Source: Chitinophaga filiformis
Lineage (GTDB): Bacteria > Bacteroidota > Bacteroidia > Chitinophagales > Chitinophagaceae
Reading direction: 5' to 3'
Length of the DNA: 64,000 nucleotides
Assembly: GCF_900102545.1 (NCBI RefSeq)
Contig: NZ_FNBN01000002.1
Coordinates: forward strand, 1,090,264-1,154,263
In this document: positions 9,046 to 19,132 of the stretch, piece after piece
Position numbering within the stretch: the first letter of the stretch is position 1
How the letters are laid out: the number at the start of each line of letters is the position of its first letter
Position numbers and translations under genes: made by a program
The notes under the pieces: generated by a model
Seen by the model: only the letters and a program-made list of their open reading frames with translations
What the model was told of the DNA's origin: nothing
The model's database searches: none

Positions 9046-11940
9046 ATGAACAAGCTTATTTTGCTTGTACTGTCTATCCTATGGACAAGTGATAACCTGG
9101 CACAACAGATCATTGGTTTACCACCTATTGTCAACTATACCCGGCAGCAATACCCGGGAAGCGGACAAACATGGGACCTGGACATCGACAGAAATGGTAT
9201 CCTTTATTTCGCCAACAATGAAGGGCTGATGACCTTTAACGGTCATTCCTGGAAACTGCTACCAGTTCCCAATCATACCCGGCTGCGCTCTGTGAAGGTG
9301 GATAAAGACGGACGTATCTATGTAGGCGCACAGGACGATTTTGGGTACTACCTGGCAGATGCAGATGGCGTATTACGTTATACCTCCCTCAAACCAGCCG
9401 TCAGGGACCGGAAGGATCAGTTTGCGGATATCTGGGACATCGTCTTTTATAATGGCGGCGTCTTTTTCAGGGGTAGCACCAAGATATTTTATTATGACCA
9501 TCACAATTTGCATATATATCCTGGCACCATGCAATGGCAGATGTTATGCCGCGCCAACAACAGATTATATGCCCAGGATGCGAGTAAGGGGCTGATGCAA
9601 TTCAAAGACAATACCTGGCAACCAGTCTGTAAGGAAGTTGCTGACCGGCACTTACTGATCAGAGAGATCATAGGAACGGCCAAAGGGAATGACAATGACA
9701 CCCTGTTGGTGTGCACTTTGAAAAATGGCATTTTCAAATTACACCAGGGACGCCTCTTCCCTTTTACAAGTAATGCCACCCCTATTTTCATCCAAAACCA
9801 AATTTATTGCGTACGCCCCTGGGGAGACAAACAGCTGCTGATCGGGACCTCCTACGGCGGCTGTTATATTATACACCGGGAAACAGGAGCGCTGATCCAG
9901 CGGTTTACCGTGGCCGAAGGGCTACAACATAACGGTGTGCTCAAGATCTTTACCGACCCCGGAAAGAATATCTGGCTGACACTGGACAATGGCATTGATA
10001 TGATACGGTATAATACCGCCATCAAACAGATCCTGCCTGATAATAAACGTTATCTCACCACCTACGGAGCTACCGTCTTTGACAAACAATTGTATATCGG
10101 TACTTCGGATGGTGTATTCAGTACTCCCCTGGGCGAACAGCGGGACCTCAGCTTCCTGGAGAGCCATTTCCGGCAGATAGACAATACCGCCGGACAGGTA
10201 TGGAGCATTGCGCAGGTAGAGCATCACCTGCTGATGGGGCACCATGAGGGGGCTTTTGAGATCAGGGGTGGCACCGCCGTTCCTTTGTCCAGACGGACGG
10301 GGTGCTGGTTATTCCAACCGCTGTCGTCTTACCTGGTAGCAGGCTGTTATAACGGATTGCAAGTAATGCGTAAGGAAGGAAACGGCCTGTCGGCCGGACG
10401 ACCGGTAAAGGGATTGTTTGAGTCCTTCCGCTTTCTGACGGTGGAAGACGACAGCATCATCTGGGCGTCCCATCCATACCGGGGCGTATTCCGCATGTAC
10501 ATCGACAAGGATACGATGTTGCGGTATACATTATACACCCAAAAGAACGGCTTACCGGCAGACTACAACAATTTTGTGTTCAGGATCAAGGGCAGGATGA
10601 TTGTAGCTACACAGGCAGGTGCATATGAATATGACGCAGCCATGGACCGGTTTGTTCCCTCCCACTGGCTGTCGCCCATTCTGAAAGATGCCAGCGTTCA
10701 ATACCTGTCGGAAGATGCATCAGGGAATATCTGGTTCATTTCTGATAAGATGCCCGGCGTGATAGATTTTCACAAACCTGTACCGGAGCATGCGTATAGC
10801 ATCGTGCATTTCCCGGAACTAAAAGGACAGATCGTCAATGGCTTTGAGTTCCTGTATCCTTATAATGATGAGAATATTTTTGTAGGGGCAGAAAAGGGCA
10901 TGTTCCATATTAACTATAAACATTACCGGCAGACAAGAGAGCAACCGCTGGTGCTCATTAGTCAGGTAAGCGCCCATGGAAAGGCGGACAGTCTGCTATT
11001 CGGCGGATATCATCCCCTGGGAAAACATTCTTTCAAAACAATGCCCAATGCCTTTTCCGGTTTCCATTTCGAATATGCGTCGCCGGTATATAGTCAGGGT
11101 AATACTATTGAATACAGTTATAAGCTGGCTGGTTTTGATCAGCAATGGAGCGAGTGGTCTGTTAAAACAGAAAAGGATTATACCAACCTGCCTTATGGTT
11201 ACTATACCTTTTCAGTAAGAGCAAAAGACAACCTGGGCAACGTATCCCCGGCTGCTGCGTATTCCTTCCGCATACAGCCGGCCTGGTATCAGACTACACT
11301 CGCCAGAAGCGGATATGTACTACTGGGATTAGCTGTATTGTTGGGGGCTTATATTTCACAGAAAAGAAAATTTGTAAGACAGCAACGCCGCTACCAGCAG
11401 AAACAGGAGCAGCTGATATTGCGGCATAAGTTTGAAAAAGAACAGCGGGAAAAGGAGCTGATCAGTCTTCAGAATGAGAAACTCACCACAGAGGTCCGCT
11501 TTAAGAATAAAGAGCTGGCTACTGCCACGATGTATCTGCTGCACCGGGGCAAAGTGTTATCGAATATTAAAGAGGAATTACTGGTGGCAATAAAAAAGAT
11601 AGACCCGCCTGACAACCTATTTAAAAAAGTATTAAGGCTCTTTGAGGAAGCAGAAAATAATGACGAAGACTGGGAGCAGTTCTCCCGGCACTTCGACGAG
11701 GTGCACAACAATTTCCTGTTTACACTGAAGCGCAAATATCCTGATCTGAGCACAACCGATCTCAAGCTCTGCGCTTATCTGCGCATTAATCTCACTACGA
11801 AAGAAATAGCCCAATCGCTGGGTATTTCTGTCAGGGGTGTGGAGACCAGCAGGTACCGGTTGCGGAAGAAACTGGAGCTGCCGGCAGATACCAGTTTATA
11901 TGATTTCCTGATAGCTGTAACGGGCGCGCCCAACGAATGA
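9046..11940 (+). CDS. Beta-propeller/Y_Y_Y sensor with LuxR-like HTH, no kinase
   Basis: A 964-residue membrane regulator. A signal segment (about 1-19) precedes periplasmic beta-propeller repeats of the two-component-regulator type to about residue 640 (units such as DRNGILYFANNEGLMTF and DKDGRIYVGAQDDFGYY). A Y_Y_Y domain follows (about 665-755, ending YGYYTFSVRAKDN), then one membrane helix (about 763-780), a coiled coil and a C-terminal LuxR-like HTH (LSTTDLKLCAYLRIN, then TKEIAQSLGISVRGVETSRYR). Hybrid two-component systems of Bacteroides share the sensor half, but this protein has no histidine kinase or receiver. It probably senses a glycan breakdown product and regulates DNA directly from the membrane. 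Its position between GH16 and the sigma/Sus genes suggests it controls the glucan enzymes. Confidence 0.88.
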   Translation: MNKLILLVLSILWTSDNLAQQIIGLPPIVNYTRQQYPGSGQTWDLDIDRNGILYFANNEGLMTFNGHSWKLLPVPNHTRLRSVKVDKDGRIYVGAQDDFGYYLADADGVLRYTSLKPAVRDRKDQFADIWDIVFYNGGVFFRGSTKIFYYDHHNLHIYPGTMQWQMLCRANNRLYAQDASKGLMQFKDNTWQPVCKEVADRHLLIREIIGTAKGNDNDTLLVCTLKNGIFKLHQGRLFPFTSNATPIFIQNQIYCVRPWGDKQLLIGTSYGGCYIIHRETGALIQRFTVAEGLQHNGVLKIFTDPGKNIWLTLDNGIDMIRYNTAIKQILPDNKRYLTTYGATVFDKQLYIGTSDGVFSTPLGEQRDLSFLESHFRQIDNTAGQVWSIAQVEHHLLMGHHEGAFEIRGGTAVPLSRRTGCWLFQPLSSYLVAGCYNGLQVMRKEGNGLSAGRPVKGLFESFRFLTVEDDSIIWASHPYRGVFRMYIDKDTMLRYTLYTQKNGLPADYNNFVFRIKGRMIVATQAGAYEYDAAMDRFVPSHWLSPILKDASVQYLSEDASGNIWFISDKMPGVIDFHKPVPEHAYSIVHFPELKGQIVNGFEFLYPYNDENIFVGAEKGMFHINYKHYRQTREQPLVLISQVSAHGKADSLLFGGYHPLGKHSFKTMPNAFSGFHFEYASPVYSQGNTIEYSYKLAGFDQQWSEWSVKTEKDYTNLPYGYYTFSVRAKDNLGNVSPAAAYSFRIQPAWYQTTLARSGYVLLGLAVLLGAYISQKRKFVRQQRRYQQKQEQLILRHKFEKEQREKELISLQNEKLTTEVRFKNKELATATMYLLHRGKVLSNIKEELLVAIKKIDPPDNLFKKVLRLFEEAENNDEDWEQFSRHFDEVHNNFLFTLKRKYPDLSTTDLKLCAYLRINLTTKEIAQSLGISVRGVETSRYRLRKKLELPADTSLYDFLIAVTGAPNE

Positions 11941-11951
11941 GGACGTTTTGT

Positions 11952-12068
11952 GAAAACCGTTTTGTTCCCCGGGGTTGAACCCCGCGCTACAAACAAGGCC
12001 GCTCCTACGGAGCTGATCGTAGCGAATGATATCGTTTTGTTGAATGCTGTGGCCTTGCCCCGGTTTTC
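11952..12068. repeat. BIME/REP-like palindromic intergenic element
   Basis: The gap between the regulator and sigma genes is packed with dyads. GAAAACCG (11952) is matched by CGGTTTTC (12061). CGGGGTTGAACCCCG is a self-complementary hairpin. CGCTAC (11985) is matched by GTAGCG (12019), CAAGGCC (11994) by GGCCTTG (12051), and GCTCC-TAC-GGAGC (12001) is a tight stem. Stacked hairpins with this base composition resemble short repetitive extragenic elements. Whether other copies exist in the genome cannot be seen here. Confidence 0.55.
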
Positions 12069-12078
12069 AACTTGATAC

Positions 12079-12750
12079 ATGAAAACCAATGGGAAACGGT
12101 TATATTTGTGTTTTACGCCTTTACCACAATTGTCATTGCCAGAATCTATTGTTCATATACGGATAGCAGAAGAAGAGGAAAGAAATTTACTCGAAAATGT
12201 TGCAGCTGGTGACTGGCAGGCCTTTACGCGCCTTTACGAAGCATATTCTCCTCTTATATTGCATTACCTGCAGGTGTACCTGGCAGACAAACATGATGTC
12301 GAAGAAATAGGCCAGGAAGTATTCCTGAAGGTCTGGAAGAAAAGGGAACTGCTTGTAACAGTACGTTCTTTTAAGAATTATGTATTCATCATGGCCAGGA
12401 ATGCGCTCAATGACTTCCTGAAGGCCCAGCAGGCATTAATACAGAAACAGGCAGGATACAGCAAGGATTATGTACAGCCACATTACAGTGCAGACGATAA
12501 GCTGATCACTGACCAATACGAATCCATTGCCCGTACAGCCCTGGATACACTCCCCGAAAAGCAACGCCAGATCTTCCTGCTGCGTACAAGAGATGAAATG
12601 ACCATACAGGAAATTGCAGATATGCTGGGCATGTCTGTAGGCGGAGTACATAAATCACTACAACAGGCTACTACCTACCTCAAAGACTACCTGGCAAAGA
12701 ACGGCATTAGCTTTACCCTCCTTCTTCTCATACTCTTTTTTCAGCCCTGA
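12079..12750 (+). CDS. ECF RNA polymerase sigma-70 factor
   Basis: A 223-residue ECF sigma factor. Region 2 spans about 48-112 (AFTRLYEAYSPLI, then DVEEIGQEVFLKVWKKRE) and region 4 about 150-205 (ALDTLPEKQRQIFLLRTRD, then TIQEIADMLGMSVGGVHKSL). The first 30 residues after ATG 12079 have no family counterpart, so a later non-ATG start is possible; the core begins near EEEERNLLENVAAGD. The C-terminus (about 211-223) is a hydrophobic tail, seen in some Bacteroidota ECF factors. It precedes FecR by 67 bases. By analogy with other Bacteroidota ECF/FecR pairs, it is held by FecR and released by a TonB-dependent signal to transcribe susC/susD. Confidence 0.92.
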   Translation: MKTNGKRLYLCFTPLPQLSLPESIVHIRIAEEEERNLLENVAAGDWQAFTRLYEAYSPLILHYLQVYLADKHDVEEIGQEVFLKVWKKRELLVTVRSFKNYVFIMARNALNDFLKAQQALIQKQAGYSKDYVQPHYSADDKLITDQYESIARTALDTLPEKQRQIFLLRTRDEMTIQEIADMLGMSVGGVHKSLQQATTYLKDYLAKNGISFTLLLLILFFQP

Positions 12751-12817
12751 GCACTTTTTTTAAAATTTCTTACTGTCCCGGTGAAAATTCGGATTCATCT
12801 ACCGTCTTTATACGTAT

Positions 12818-14038
12818 ATGTCATATATGAATATATCTGAGGCCATAATACACGTTACGAAACTGGCGGAAGGAAAGACAGTTACAGCCGAGGAAACAGC
12901 CGAATTCCGGCAATGGTTTCTCGGGGAAGCGAGTGAAGAGGAATTGCAACAACTGGCAAGTGCACATGAAGCGGTACTGATGGAGGTACAGGAGCCCGTC
13001 TATGATAATAAAGAGATTGTCAATAATATATATAGCCGGCTGACGGCCTACTACCAGGCAGAAGTAAGTGCCATGGCAGAAAGTAACAGACAGGAAGCTA
13101 CTATCAGCAGGATCAGGAAACGTAATTACTGGTGGGCCGCGGCGGCTTCCTTACTTGTAATAGGAGGCAGTGCCATATGGTTAATGCGTACACAACAACC
13201 TAAACCGGCAGTCATAGCAGAAAGTGCTGTGCTGGAACCGGGTGGTAACAAAGCAATTCTGACACTGGCAAATGGCCGGCAAATTATACTGGATAAGCAG
13301 GCAAACGGCAACATTGCCGTGCCGGGTGGTATTACGATCATTAAAGCAGATAGCGGCGCTATCGCTTATATGAGGACAGGGGACAATGTTCAATACCACA
13401 CACTGTCCACTCCGCGGGGTGGACAGTTCCAACTGACACTACCAGATGGATCAAAGGTTTGGTTGAATTCGGCCTCATCCATACGCTATCCTACGGCATT
13501 CACCGGATCTGAGAGAAAGGTGGAAATGACCGGAGAAGGATATTTCGAGGTTGCCCCTGACGCCGCCAAACCCTTTACCGTGAAAGCGGGCAGACTTGAT
13601 GTACATGTATTGGGCACAGGTTTCAACATCATGGCTTATGCCGACGAAAATGCCATCCGTACAACGTTGGTAAGCGGATCGGTAAAGGTGACGGCAGGCG
13701 ATGCAACAACAGTACTGACGCCCGGCGTACAGGCCAGTCTTACACCGGAGGGACAGACATTTAAAACATCCAGGCCAGACCTGTCTGAAGTACTGGCATG
13801 GAAGAACGGGCAGTTCCGTTTCAACCGGACAGGTATTAAGAACATCATGCGACAGGTGGCCAGATGGTATGATGTAGATATACGTTATGAAGGGAACGTT
13901 GACAATATAGAGTTCCAGGGCATCTTATCCCGTAAGGTAACTGCCAAAGCATTGCTGGAAACACTGGAGGCGACAGGAGAAGTGCATTTCAGGATTGAAG
14001 GAGATCATATCAGTGTAATACCAGGACCGAAAAAATAA
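12818..14038 (+). CDS. FecR-family anti-sigma factor
   Basis: A 406-residue inner-membrane anti-sigma factor. The cytoplasmic N-terminus (1-103) would hold the sigma factor. One membrane helix spans about 105-122 (WWAAAASLLVIGGSAIWLM). The periplasmic FecR domain (about 194-290) carries STPRGGQFQLTLPDGSKVWL and EGYFEVAPD. A C-terminal DUF4974 domain (about 325-402; VARWYDVDIRYEGN) contacts the SusC N-terminal signalling domain in related systems. Order and spacing (sigma, FecR, SusC with STN domain) form a standard trans-envelope signalling cassette. Confidence 0.93.
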   Translation: MSYMNISEAIIHVTKLAEGKTVTAEETAEFRQWFLGEASEEELQQLASAHEAVLMEVQEPVYDNKEIVNNIYSRLTAYYQAEVSAMAESNRQEATISRIRKRNYWWAAAASLLVIGGSAIWLMRTQQPKPAVIAESAVLEPGGNKAILTLANGRQIILDKQANGNIAVPGGITIIKADSGAIAYMRTGDNVQYHTLSTPRGGQFQLTLPDGSKVWLNSASSIRYPTAFTGSERKVEMTGEGYFEVAPDAAKPFTVKAGRLDVHVLGTGFNIMAYADENAIRTTLVSGSVKVTAGDATTVLTPGVQASLTPEGQTFKTSRPDLSEVLAWKNGQFRFNRTGIKNIMRQVARWYDVDIRYEGNVDNIEFQGILSRKVTAKALLETLEATGEVHFRIEGDHISVIPGPKK

Positions 14039-14199
14039 TTATAGGGGAACAGAACAATAAAATCAGGTTAAGCATTTCTTGACACCATCAATCAAACATC
14101 TAAACATCAACAACCAATCAGCGTATGTAGAAAACAGGAAAACAACCATCAGCATCAGCACAGAACAATGAACAGCTGTAGTAAGTCCTTGGTAAAAAA

Positions 14200-14231
14200 G
14201 GCAGGGCCTCAACTGCAATTGAGGTCCTGCC
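14200..14231 (+). terminator. Stem-loop between fecR and susC (attenuator or terminator)
   Basis: GGCAGGGCCTCAA (14200-14212) pairs with TTGAGGTCCTGCC (14219-14231); one G-T wobble and a 6-base loop. No T-run follows. It stands 160 bases after fecR and 63 before the susC start. It may end the sigma/fecR transcript or protect the 5' end of the susC message. The gap otherwise shows nothing coding. Confidence 0.55.
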
Positions 14232-14293
14232 ACAGGACTACTTCATTAATGTCTCTTACGTCATTTAATCAGTAAATCCCTAAATGTACAAGT

Positions 14294-17200
14294 ATGAAAA
14301 ATATTGTACCTGGCAAAGGTATGCCAATTCCTTTTTCAAAAATTGTCATGATTATGAAATTAGTCATCCCGCTTATCCTTGTGGCGGTGCTTCACGTGAG
14401 TGGATCCACCTATGCGCAGAAGGTGACGATAAGCAAAAAAAAGGCGGCGCTGGCAGATATTTTTAAAGCCATCAGTGAACAGACAGGGCGCGAATTCCTC
14501 GCCAGCCCTAGCCTCCTGGCTAATACTCATCCGGTGGATATTAACGTAAAAGATCAGGAGATCAGCGAATTCCTGCCATCCTTACTCGCCAAACAAGGGC
14601 TTGTTTATTCCATCCTCAATAATGTGATTGTCATTACCAGGGACCCCAAATCATTTCTCCCGGTAGCGCCGGTAACTGTCGCAGTTGCCGATCCTCCCAA
14701 GCTGGTGAAGGGATGGGTTGTCGATCTCTCGGGAACAAGACTGCCCGGAGCAACAGTGCTGTTAAAGGGCTCCCGCAGAGGTACAACAACTGATGCCAGC
14801 GGGTATTTTGAACTAAAGGTGGACGATGGTATGGAGAATGCAGAACTGACCATCACCTATACAGGATACCTCGTAAAAACGACTACGGTAAGTCTTAAGA
14901 ATCCGACATTCATCTATCTGAAACCTTCCACCAGTGAACTGGACCAGGTACAGGTGATTGCTTATGGTACGACTACCAAACGTCTCAGTACCGGTAATGT
15001 GGCAACTGTTACGGCAGCAGATATTGCTAAAAACCCTGTGAGCAATCCTCTGCTGGCCTTATCAGGAAGGGTATCCGGCCTGGTGATCAACCAGACGACT
15101 GGTATGCCGGGAGGCGCTGTGAGTGTGCAATTGCGCGGAACGAATTCAATTGCGAAAGGGAATGACATTCTCTATATTATTGACGGAGTGCCATTCAAAG
15201 GAGGTACTGCCGGTTCAGTGAACAGTGCACTGGCACAGGGCAACCTGCTTGACCTGGTGAACCCTGCAGATATTGAAAGTATTGAGGTGTTGAAAGATGC
15301 CGACGCTACCTCTATTTATGGCTCCCGTGGTGCAAACGGCGTGATCCTGATCACGACCAAAAAGGGAAAGCCAGGACGTACCCAGGTGAATCTTACCGCC
15401 TATACCGGTATTAGTAAGATCACCCGTATGCCGGAATATATGAACCTGCAGCAATACCTGCAGATGCGTCATGAAGCATTCGCGAACGATAATGCAAAAC
15501 CCGGCTTTCTTGACTATGATGTGAATGGCACCTGGGATACCACCCGGTATACAAACTGGCAGAAACTAATACTGGGAGGCAATGCACATACTTCAGACGT
15601 GCAGGGAAGTATAACAGGCGGAACAGACAATATCCAATACCTGGTTGGTGGTGGTTATCACCGCGAAACACCGGTTATGCCAACAGATGGCGCACTGAAA
15701 AAAGGGTCTGCTCATTTCAGTATTACCGGCACCAGCAACGACAGAAGATTAAGTATAAACGCGGGTGGGTTGTATGTATCCAATACAAACAATATTACGC
15801 CGCTTGATCCTACATTCAACATCAGGAATCTTGCGCCGGATGCGCCTAAAGTGTATAATCCGGATGGAACACTTAACTGGGAAAACGGCACCTTCGATAA
15901 TCCGTTTGCAGCCCTGCAGCAACCATACCTGGGGCGTGCCAATCATCTGAACGGGAATGTGACGATTGGCTATAAGGTGATCAAAGGAATGAATGTAAAA
16001 GTAGCAGCAGGCTATGAGAATGTGGTACAGCGGGAATATGTAGGCAATCCCCTCTCCATTTCCAATCCTTACAGGTCAGCAGGAGCGGTAGCCTCTGCCA
16101 GATACAGGAATGGCACTAACAACAGCTGGAACATAGAACCACAGATCACCTATAACTTCGGACTTGGTAAAGGCAATTTTGAGACATTGCTGGGGGCTAC
16201 CTTCCGGCACGAACGGAACGACAACCTGACTCAGAGAGGAGTAGGCTATGCCAGTGATGCATTGCTGCAAAATCCACAGGCGGCAGCTACCATTACTGTT
16301 GAAGATTTTGGCGACAATGAAAATAAATATACGGCCACTTTCGGCAGGGTAAAATACAACTGGGCCAATAAGTACATTCTTACTTTAAACGGACGTTACG
16401 ATGGTTCCAGCCGTTTTGGCCCTGACAGCAGGTTTCACTTCTTCTGGTCTGCCGGCGGTGCATGGATCTTCACAGAAGAAAAGGCAATAAAAGAGCTGGT
16501 ACCATTCATGAGCTTTGGTAAATTGAGAGGTAGTTACGGTACCACCGGTAATGATAATGTCGGAGACTATGCCTTCCTGGATCTTTACAAATCTTTAGGT
16601 TTCAGCTACCAGGGCGATAAAGGATTACAGCCAACGGCCCTGTTCAACCCGGATCTGGCATGGGAAGCTACCCGTAAAATAGAAGGCGCTATTGACCTTG
16701 GTTTCCTGAACGACAGGATATTGGTTACCGCTTCTTACTATAAGAACCGCAGTAATAATCAGTTGCTTCCTTACCAATTGTCGGCCGTAACAGGCTTCGG
16801 TTCTATTCAACGTAACCTGCCTGCCTTGGTTCAAAACACAGGATGGGAATTTGAACTGCATACCACCAATATAAAAAGCAAGCACTTCGAATGGAGTAGT
16901 TTCCTGAATATATCATTACCACGTAATAAGCTCAATGAATTTCCGGGATTAAGCCCTAATGATCCAAACTTCATGATCGGTAAACCGCTCGGCATTACAA
17001 GGGTATACCAGTATGCGGGGGTAGATCCTCAGACAGGCACCTACAGGTTCATCAACAGTGAAGGTAAGAGTGTGCCGACGCCTGACCAGCGGATCGCCTT
17101 TATTGATCCGACAGTGAAATATTTTGGAGGTTTCCAGAACTCTCTCCGTTACAAAAACTGGACGCTCGATTTTCTGTTCCAGTTTGAACAGCACGTTGTT

Positions 17201-17599
17201 AAAAATCCATTGCTGAATGGTTTATACCCTCCTGGTTTTATGGGTAATCAATTGGTAAATGTTGCGCTGGACCGCTGGCAGAAACCAGGAGATATAAAGG
17301 ACATTCCGAAGTATGGTCAGAACATTTTCAGCTACCTGGGCTGGGGATTATATGCGAGGAACAGTACACTGGCATATTCTGACGCTCCTTTCCTGCGCCT
17401 GAAGAATGTTTCCTTCTCTTACCAGCTACCATCAAAATGGCTGCAGAAGATACATCTGCAACAGGTAGCCCTGTTTGCACAGGGTCAGAACCTGCTGACT
17501 TTCACGAAAAAGGAATTCCGTGATTTCGATCCGGAATCCGGAGGTCTCAACCTGTCGCCGATGAAGACATTTACCGGTGGTATTAAAGTAAACTTATAA
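14294..17599 (+). CDS. SusC/RagA TonB-dependent outer-membrane transporter with STN domain
   Basis: An 1101-residue outer-membrane receptor. The signal peptide ends about STYAQ-KV (residue 42). A STN signalling domain (about 43-116) is what FecR senses. A carboxypeptidase-D regulatory-like sandwich (about 138-215; DLSGTRLPGATVLLKGS) is followed by a TonB-box-like VQVIAYGTTTKR (about 219), the plug (about 230-345; IESIEVLKDADATSIYGSRG) and a beta-barrel to the C-terminus. It imports oligosaccharides or peptides gated by SusD using TonB energy. ATG 14294 is retained because the first basic segment leads into the signal peptide; an internal Met at residue 19 or 21 is an alternative. The SusD gene follows after 11 bases. 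Confidence 0.95.
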   Translation: MKNIVPGKGMPIPFSKIVMIMKLVIPLILVAVLHVSGSTYAQKVTISKKKAALADIFKAISEQTGREFLASPSLLANTHPVDINVKDQEISEFLPSLLAKQGLVYSILNNVIVITRDPKSFLPVAPVTVAVADPPKLVKGWVVDLSGTRLPGATVLLKGSRRGTTTDASGYFELKVDDGMENAELTITYTGYLVKTTTVSLKNPTFIYLKPSTSELDQVQVIAYGTTTKRLSTGNVATVTAADIAKNPVSNPLLALSGRVSGLVINQTTGMPGGAVSVQLRGTNSIAKGNDILYIIDGVPFKGGTAGSVNSALAQGNLLDLVNPADIESIEVLKDADATSIYGSRGANGVILITTKKGKPGRTQVNLTAYTGISKITRMPEYMNLQQYLQMRHEAFANDNAKPGFLDYDVNGTWDTTRYTNWQKLILGGNAHTSDVQGSITGGTDNIQYLVGGGYHRETPVMPTDGALKKGSAHFSITGTSNDRRLSINAGGLYVSNTNNITPLDPTFNIRNLAPDAPKVYNPDGTLNWENGTFDNPFAALQQPYLGRANHLNGNVTIGYKVIKGMNVKVAAGYENVVQREYVGNPLSISNPYRSAGAVASARYRNGTNNSWNIEPQITYNFGLGKGNFETLLGATFRHERNDNLTQRGVGYASDALLQNPQAAATITVEDFGDNENKYTATFGRVKYNWANKYILTLNGRYDGSSRFGPDSRFHFFWSAGGAWIFTEEKAIKELVPFMSFGKLRGSYGTTGNDNVGDYAFLDLYKSLGFSYQGDKGLQPTALFNPDLAWEATRKIEGAIDLGFLNDRILVTASYYKNRSNNQLLPYQLSAVTGFGSIQRNLPALVQNTGWEFELHTTNIKSKHFEWSSFLNISLPRNKLNEFPGLSPNDPNFMIGKPLGITRVYQYAGVDPQTGTYRFINSEGKSVPTPDQRIAFIDPTVKYFGGFQNSLRYKNWTLDFLFQFEQHVVKNPLLNGLYPPGFMGNQLVNVALDRWQKPGDIKDIPKYGQNIFSYLGWGLYARNSTLAYSDAPFLRLKNVSFSYQLPSKWLQKIHLQQVALFAQGQNLLTFTKKEFRDFDPESGGLNLSPMKTFTGGIKVNL

Positions 17600-17610
17600 A
17601 AAGAGTAACC

Positions 17611-19050
17611 ATGATATTCCAATATAAATCGTTCCGTTACCTGTATACTGGTCTGCTGTTCCTGGCAGTCGGTACGGGCTGTAATAAAGCAGTGGAGATC
17701 GATCCGCCGACGTCAAAGATCATAAGTGAACAGGCCTTTGCGGGCAATGCGTCGGCGACTTCTGTCATGACAGGTCTATACAGTTCCATGATCAGCGATA
17801 GAGGACTCGTAAGTGGCATCAATAGCATCAGTATGCTGGAAGGAATGGCAGCCGATGAAATCAAAAACTACCTGCCGGCTACCATGGGTAGCACATTACA
17901 GGAGTTTTATACCAACACTTACAATGTTAGCGTCAGCTATTTCTGGGATGAATTCTATGAGCGTTTATATACCTGTAACGTTACTATTGAAGGCGTTACT
18001 GCGTCCAAAGGACTTTCGGAGCCTGTTAAACAGCAATTACTGGGAGAAGCAAAATTCTTACGTGCGCTTATCTATTTCTATGCAGTGAATACCTATGGCG
18101 ATGTGCCGTTGGCGCTGACCACCGATTACAGGGTCAATAATACACTATCGCGCACGCCAAAAGAACAGGTATATGCGCAGATCATTGCCGACCTGAAAGA
18201 TGCGCAATCCCTGATGGGAGAAGCCTATTTCAGAGGTATTACGCCCGGCACCACAGAAAGGGCACGTCCTAACAAACTGGCTGCAACAGCACTATTGGCG
18301 CGCGTTTATCTTTACCTGAAAGACTGGGCCAATGCAGAAGCGCAAGCCACTGCCGTGATCAACAATGGCGTTTATCAACTGGAACAGGACCTTAATAAAA
18401 CGTTCACTTCAACGAGTAAGGAAGCTATCTGGTATCTGCTGACAGTAGATCCGATTAACTATGCGACTTACGATGCGCAGGCATTCATTCCGTTCACAAA
18501 TCCGCCGGGTGTCACTCCTAATTTGCCCGGGGCACTCACTACATCACTGGTGAACAGTTTTGAACAGGGAGACGCACGTCGCGATAAATGGGTAGGCACG
18601 TTTGTCGCCAACGGCAACACTTATTACTATCCTTTCAAGTACCAGAAAAACCCAAGCGGTACACCTGAAGCACTGATCGTGCTACGCCTGTCGGAGCAGT
18701 ACCTGATACGTGCTGAAGCGAGGGCACAACTGGGAAATATCACAGGGGCAGGCAGTGCACAGGCAGACCTGGATGCCATCCGTGCCAAAGCATTGCTGCC
18801 AGGTACCACCGCTACCGATAAAGACGCGATGCTGGCAGCCATTGCGCAGGAACGCAGAATAGAACTGTTCACCGAATGGGGACACCGCTGGTTCGACCTG
18901 GTACGTACGGATAAGATAGACGAGTTAATGACTGTACTTGCTCCGCAGAAAGGCAGCGTATGGGTGCCGAGCCATAAGGTGCTGCCCATACCGTTTGGCG
19001 AGACGCAGCTTAATCCGAATATCAAACAGAATCCCGGTTATAGCAACTAA
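17611..19050 (+). CDS. SusD/RagB-family outer-membrane lipoprotein
   Basis: A 479-residue surface lipoprotein with lipobox AVGTGC (C24). The helical TPR-like SusD fold is recognisable from KQQLLGEAKFLRALIYFYAV (about 135-155), YGDVPLALTTDY and the C-terminal LFTEWGHRWFDLVRTDK and NIKQNPGY ending. It forms the lid of the SusC transporter and captures substrate. Ligand specificity cannot be read from the sequence. Start 11 bases after the susC stop; the protease follows after 82 bases. Confidence 0.95.
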   Translation: MIFQYKSFRYLYTGLLFLAVGTGCNKAVEIDPPTSKIISEQAFAGNASATSVMTGLYSSMISDRGLVSGINSISMLEGMAADEIKNYLPATMGSTLQEFYTNTYNVSVSYFWDEFYERLYTCNVTIEGVTASKGLSEPVKQQLLGEAKFLRALIYFYAVNTYGDVPLALTTDYRVNNTLSRTPKEQVYAQIIADLKDAQSLMGEAYFRGITPGTTERARPNKLAATALLARVYLYLKDWANAEAQATAVINNGVYQLEQDLNKTFTSTSKEAIWYLLTVDPINYATYDAQAFIPFTNPPGVTPNLPGALTTSLVNSFEQGDARRDKWVGTFVANGNTYYYPFKYQKNPSGTPEALIVLRLSEQYLIRAEARAQLGNITGAGSAQADLDAIRAKALLPGTTATDKDAMLAAIAQERRIELFTEWGHRWFDLVRTDKIDELMTVLAPQKGSVWVPSHKVLPIPFGETQLNPNIKQNPGYSN

Positions 19051-19132
19051 GAGACACAACCTTGTCATAACCTTGCCATATCCATATCCAAAAAGGAAAG
19101 CCATGCCAACAATTTAAAACACACTATTACCG

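Noticed and set aside
9046-11940. Hybrid two-component system
   Set aside because: The sensor half matches, but there are no histidine kinase or receiver motifs; the protein ends directly in an HTH.
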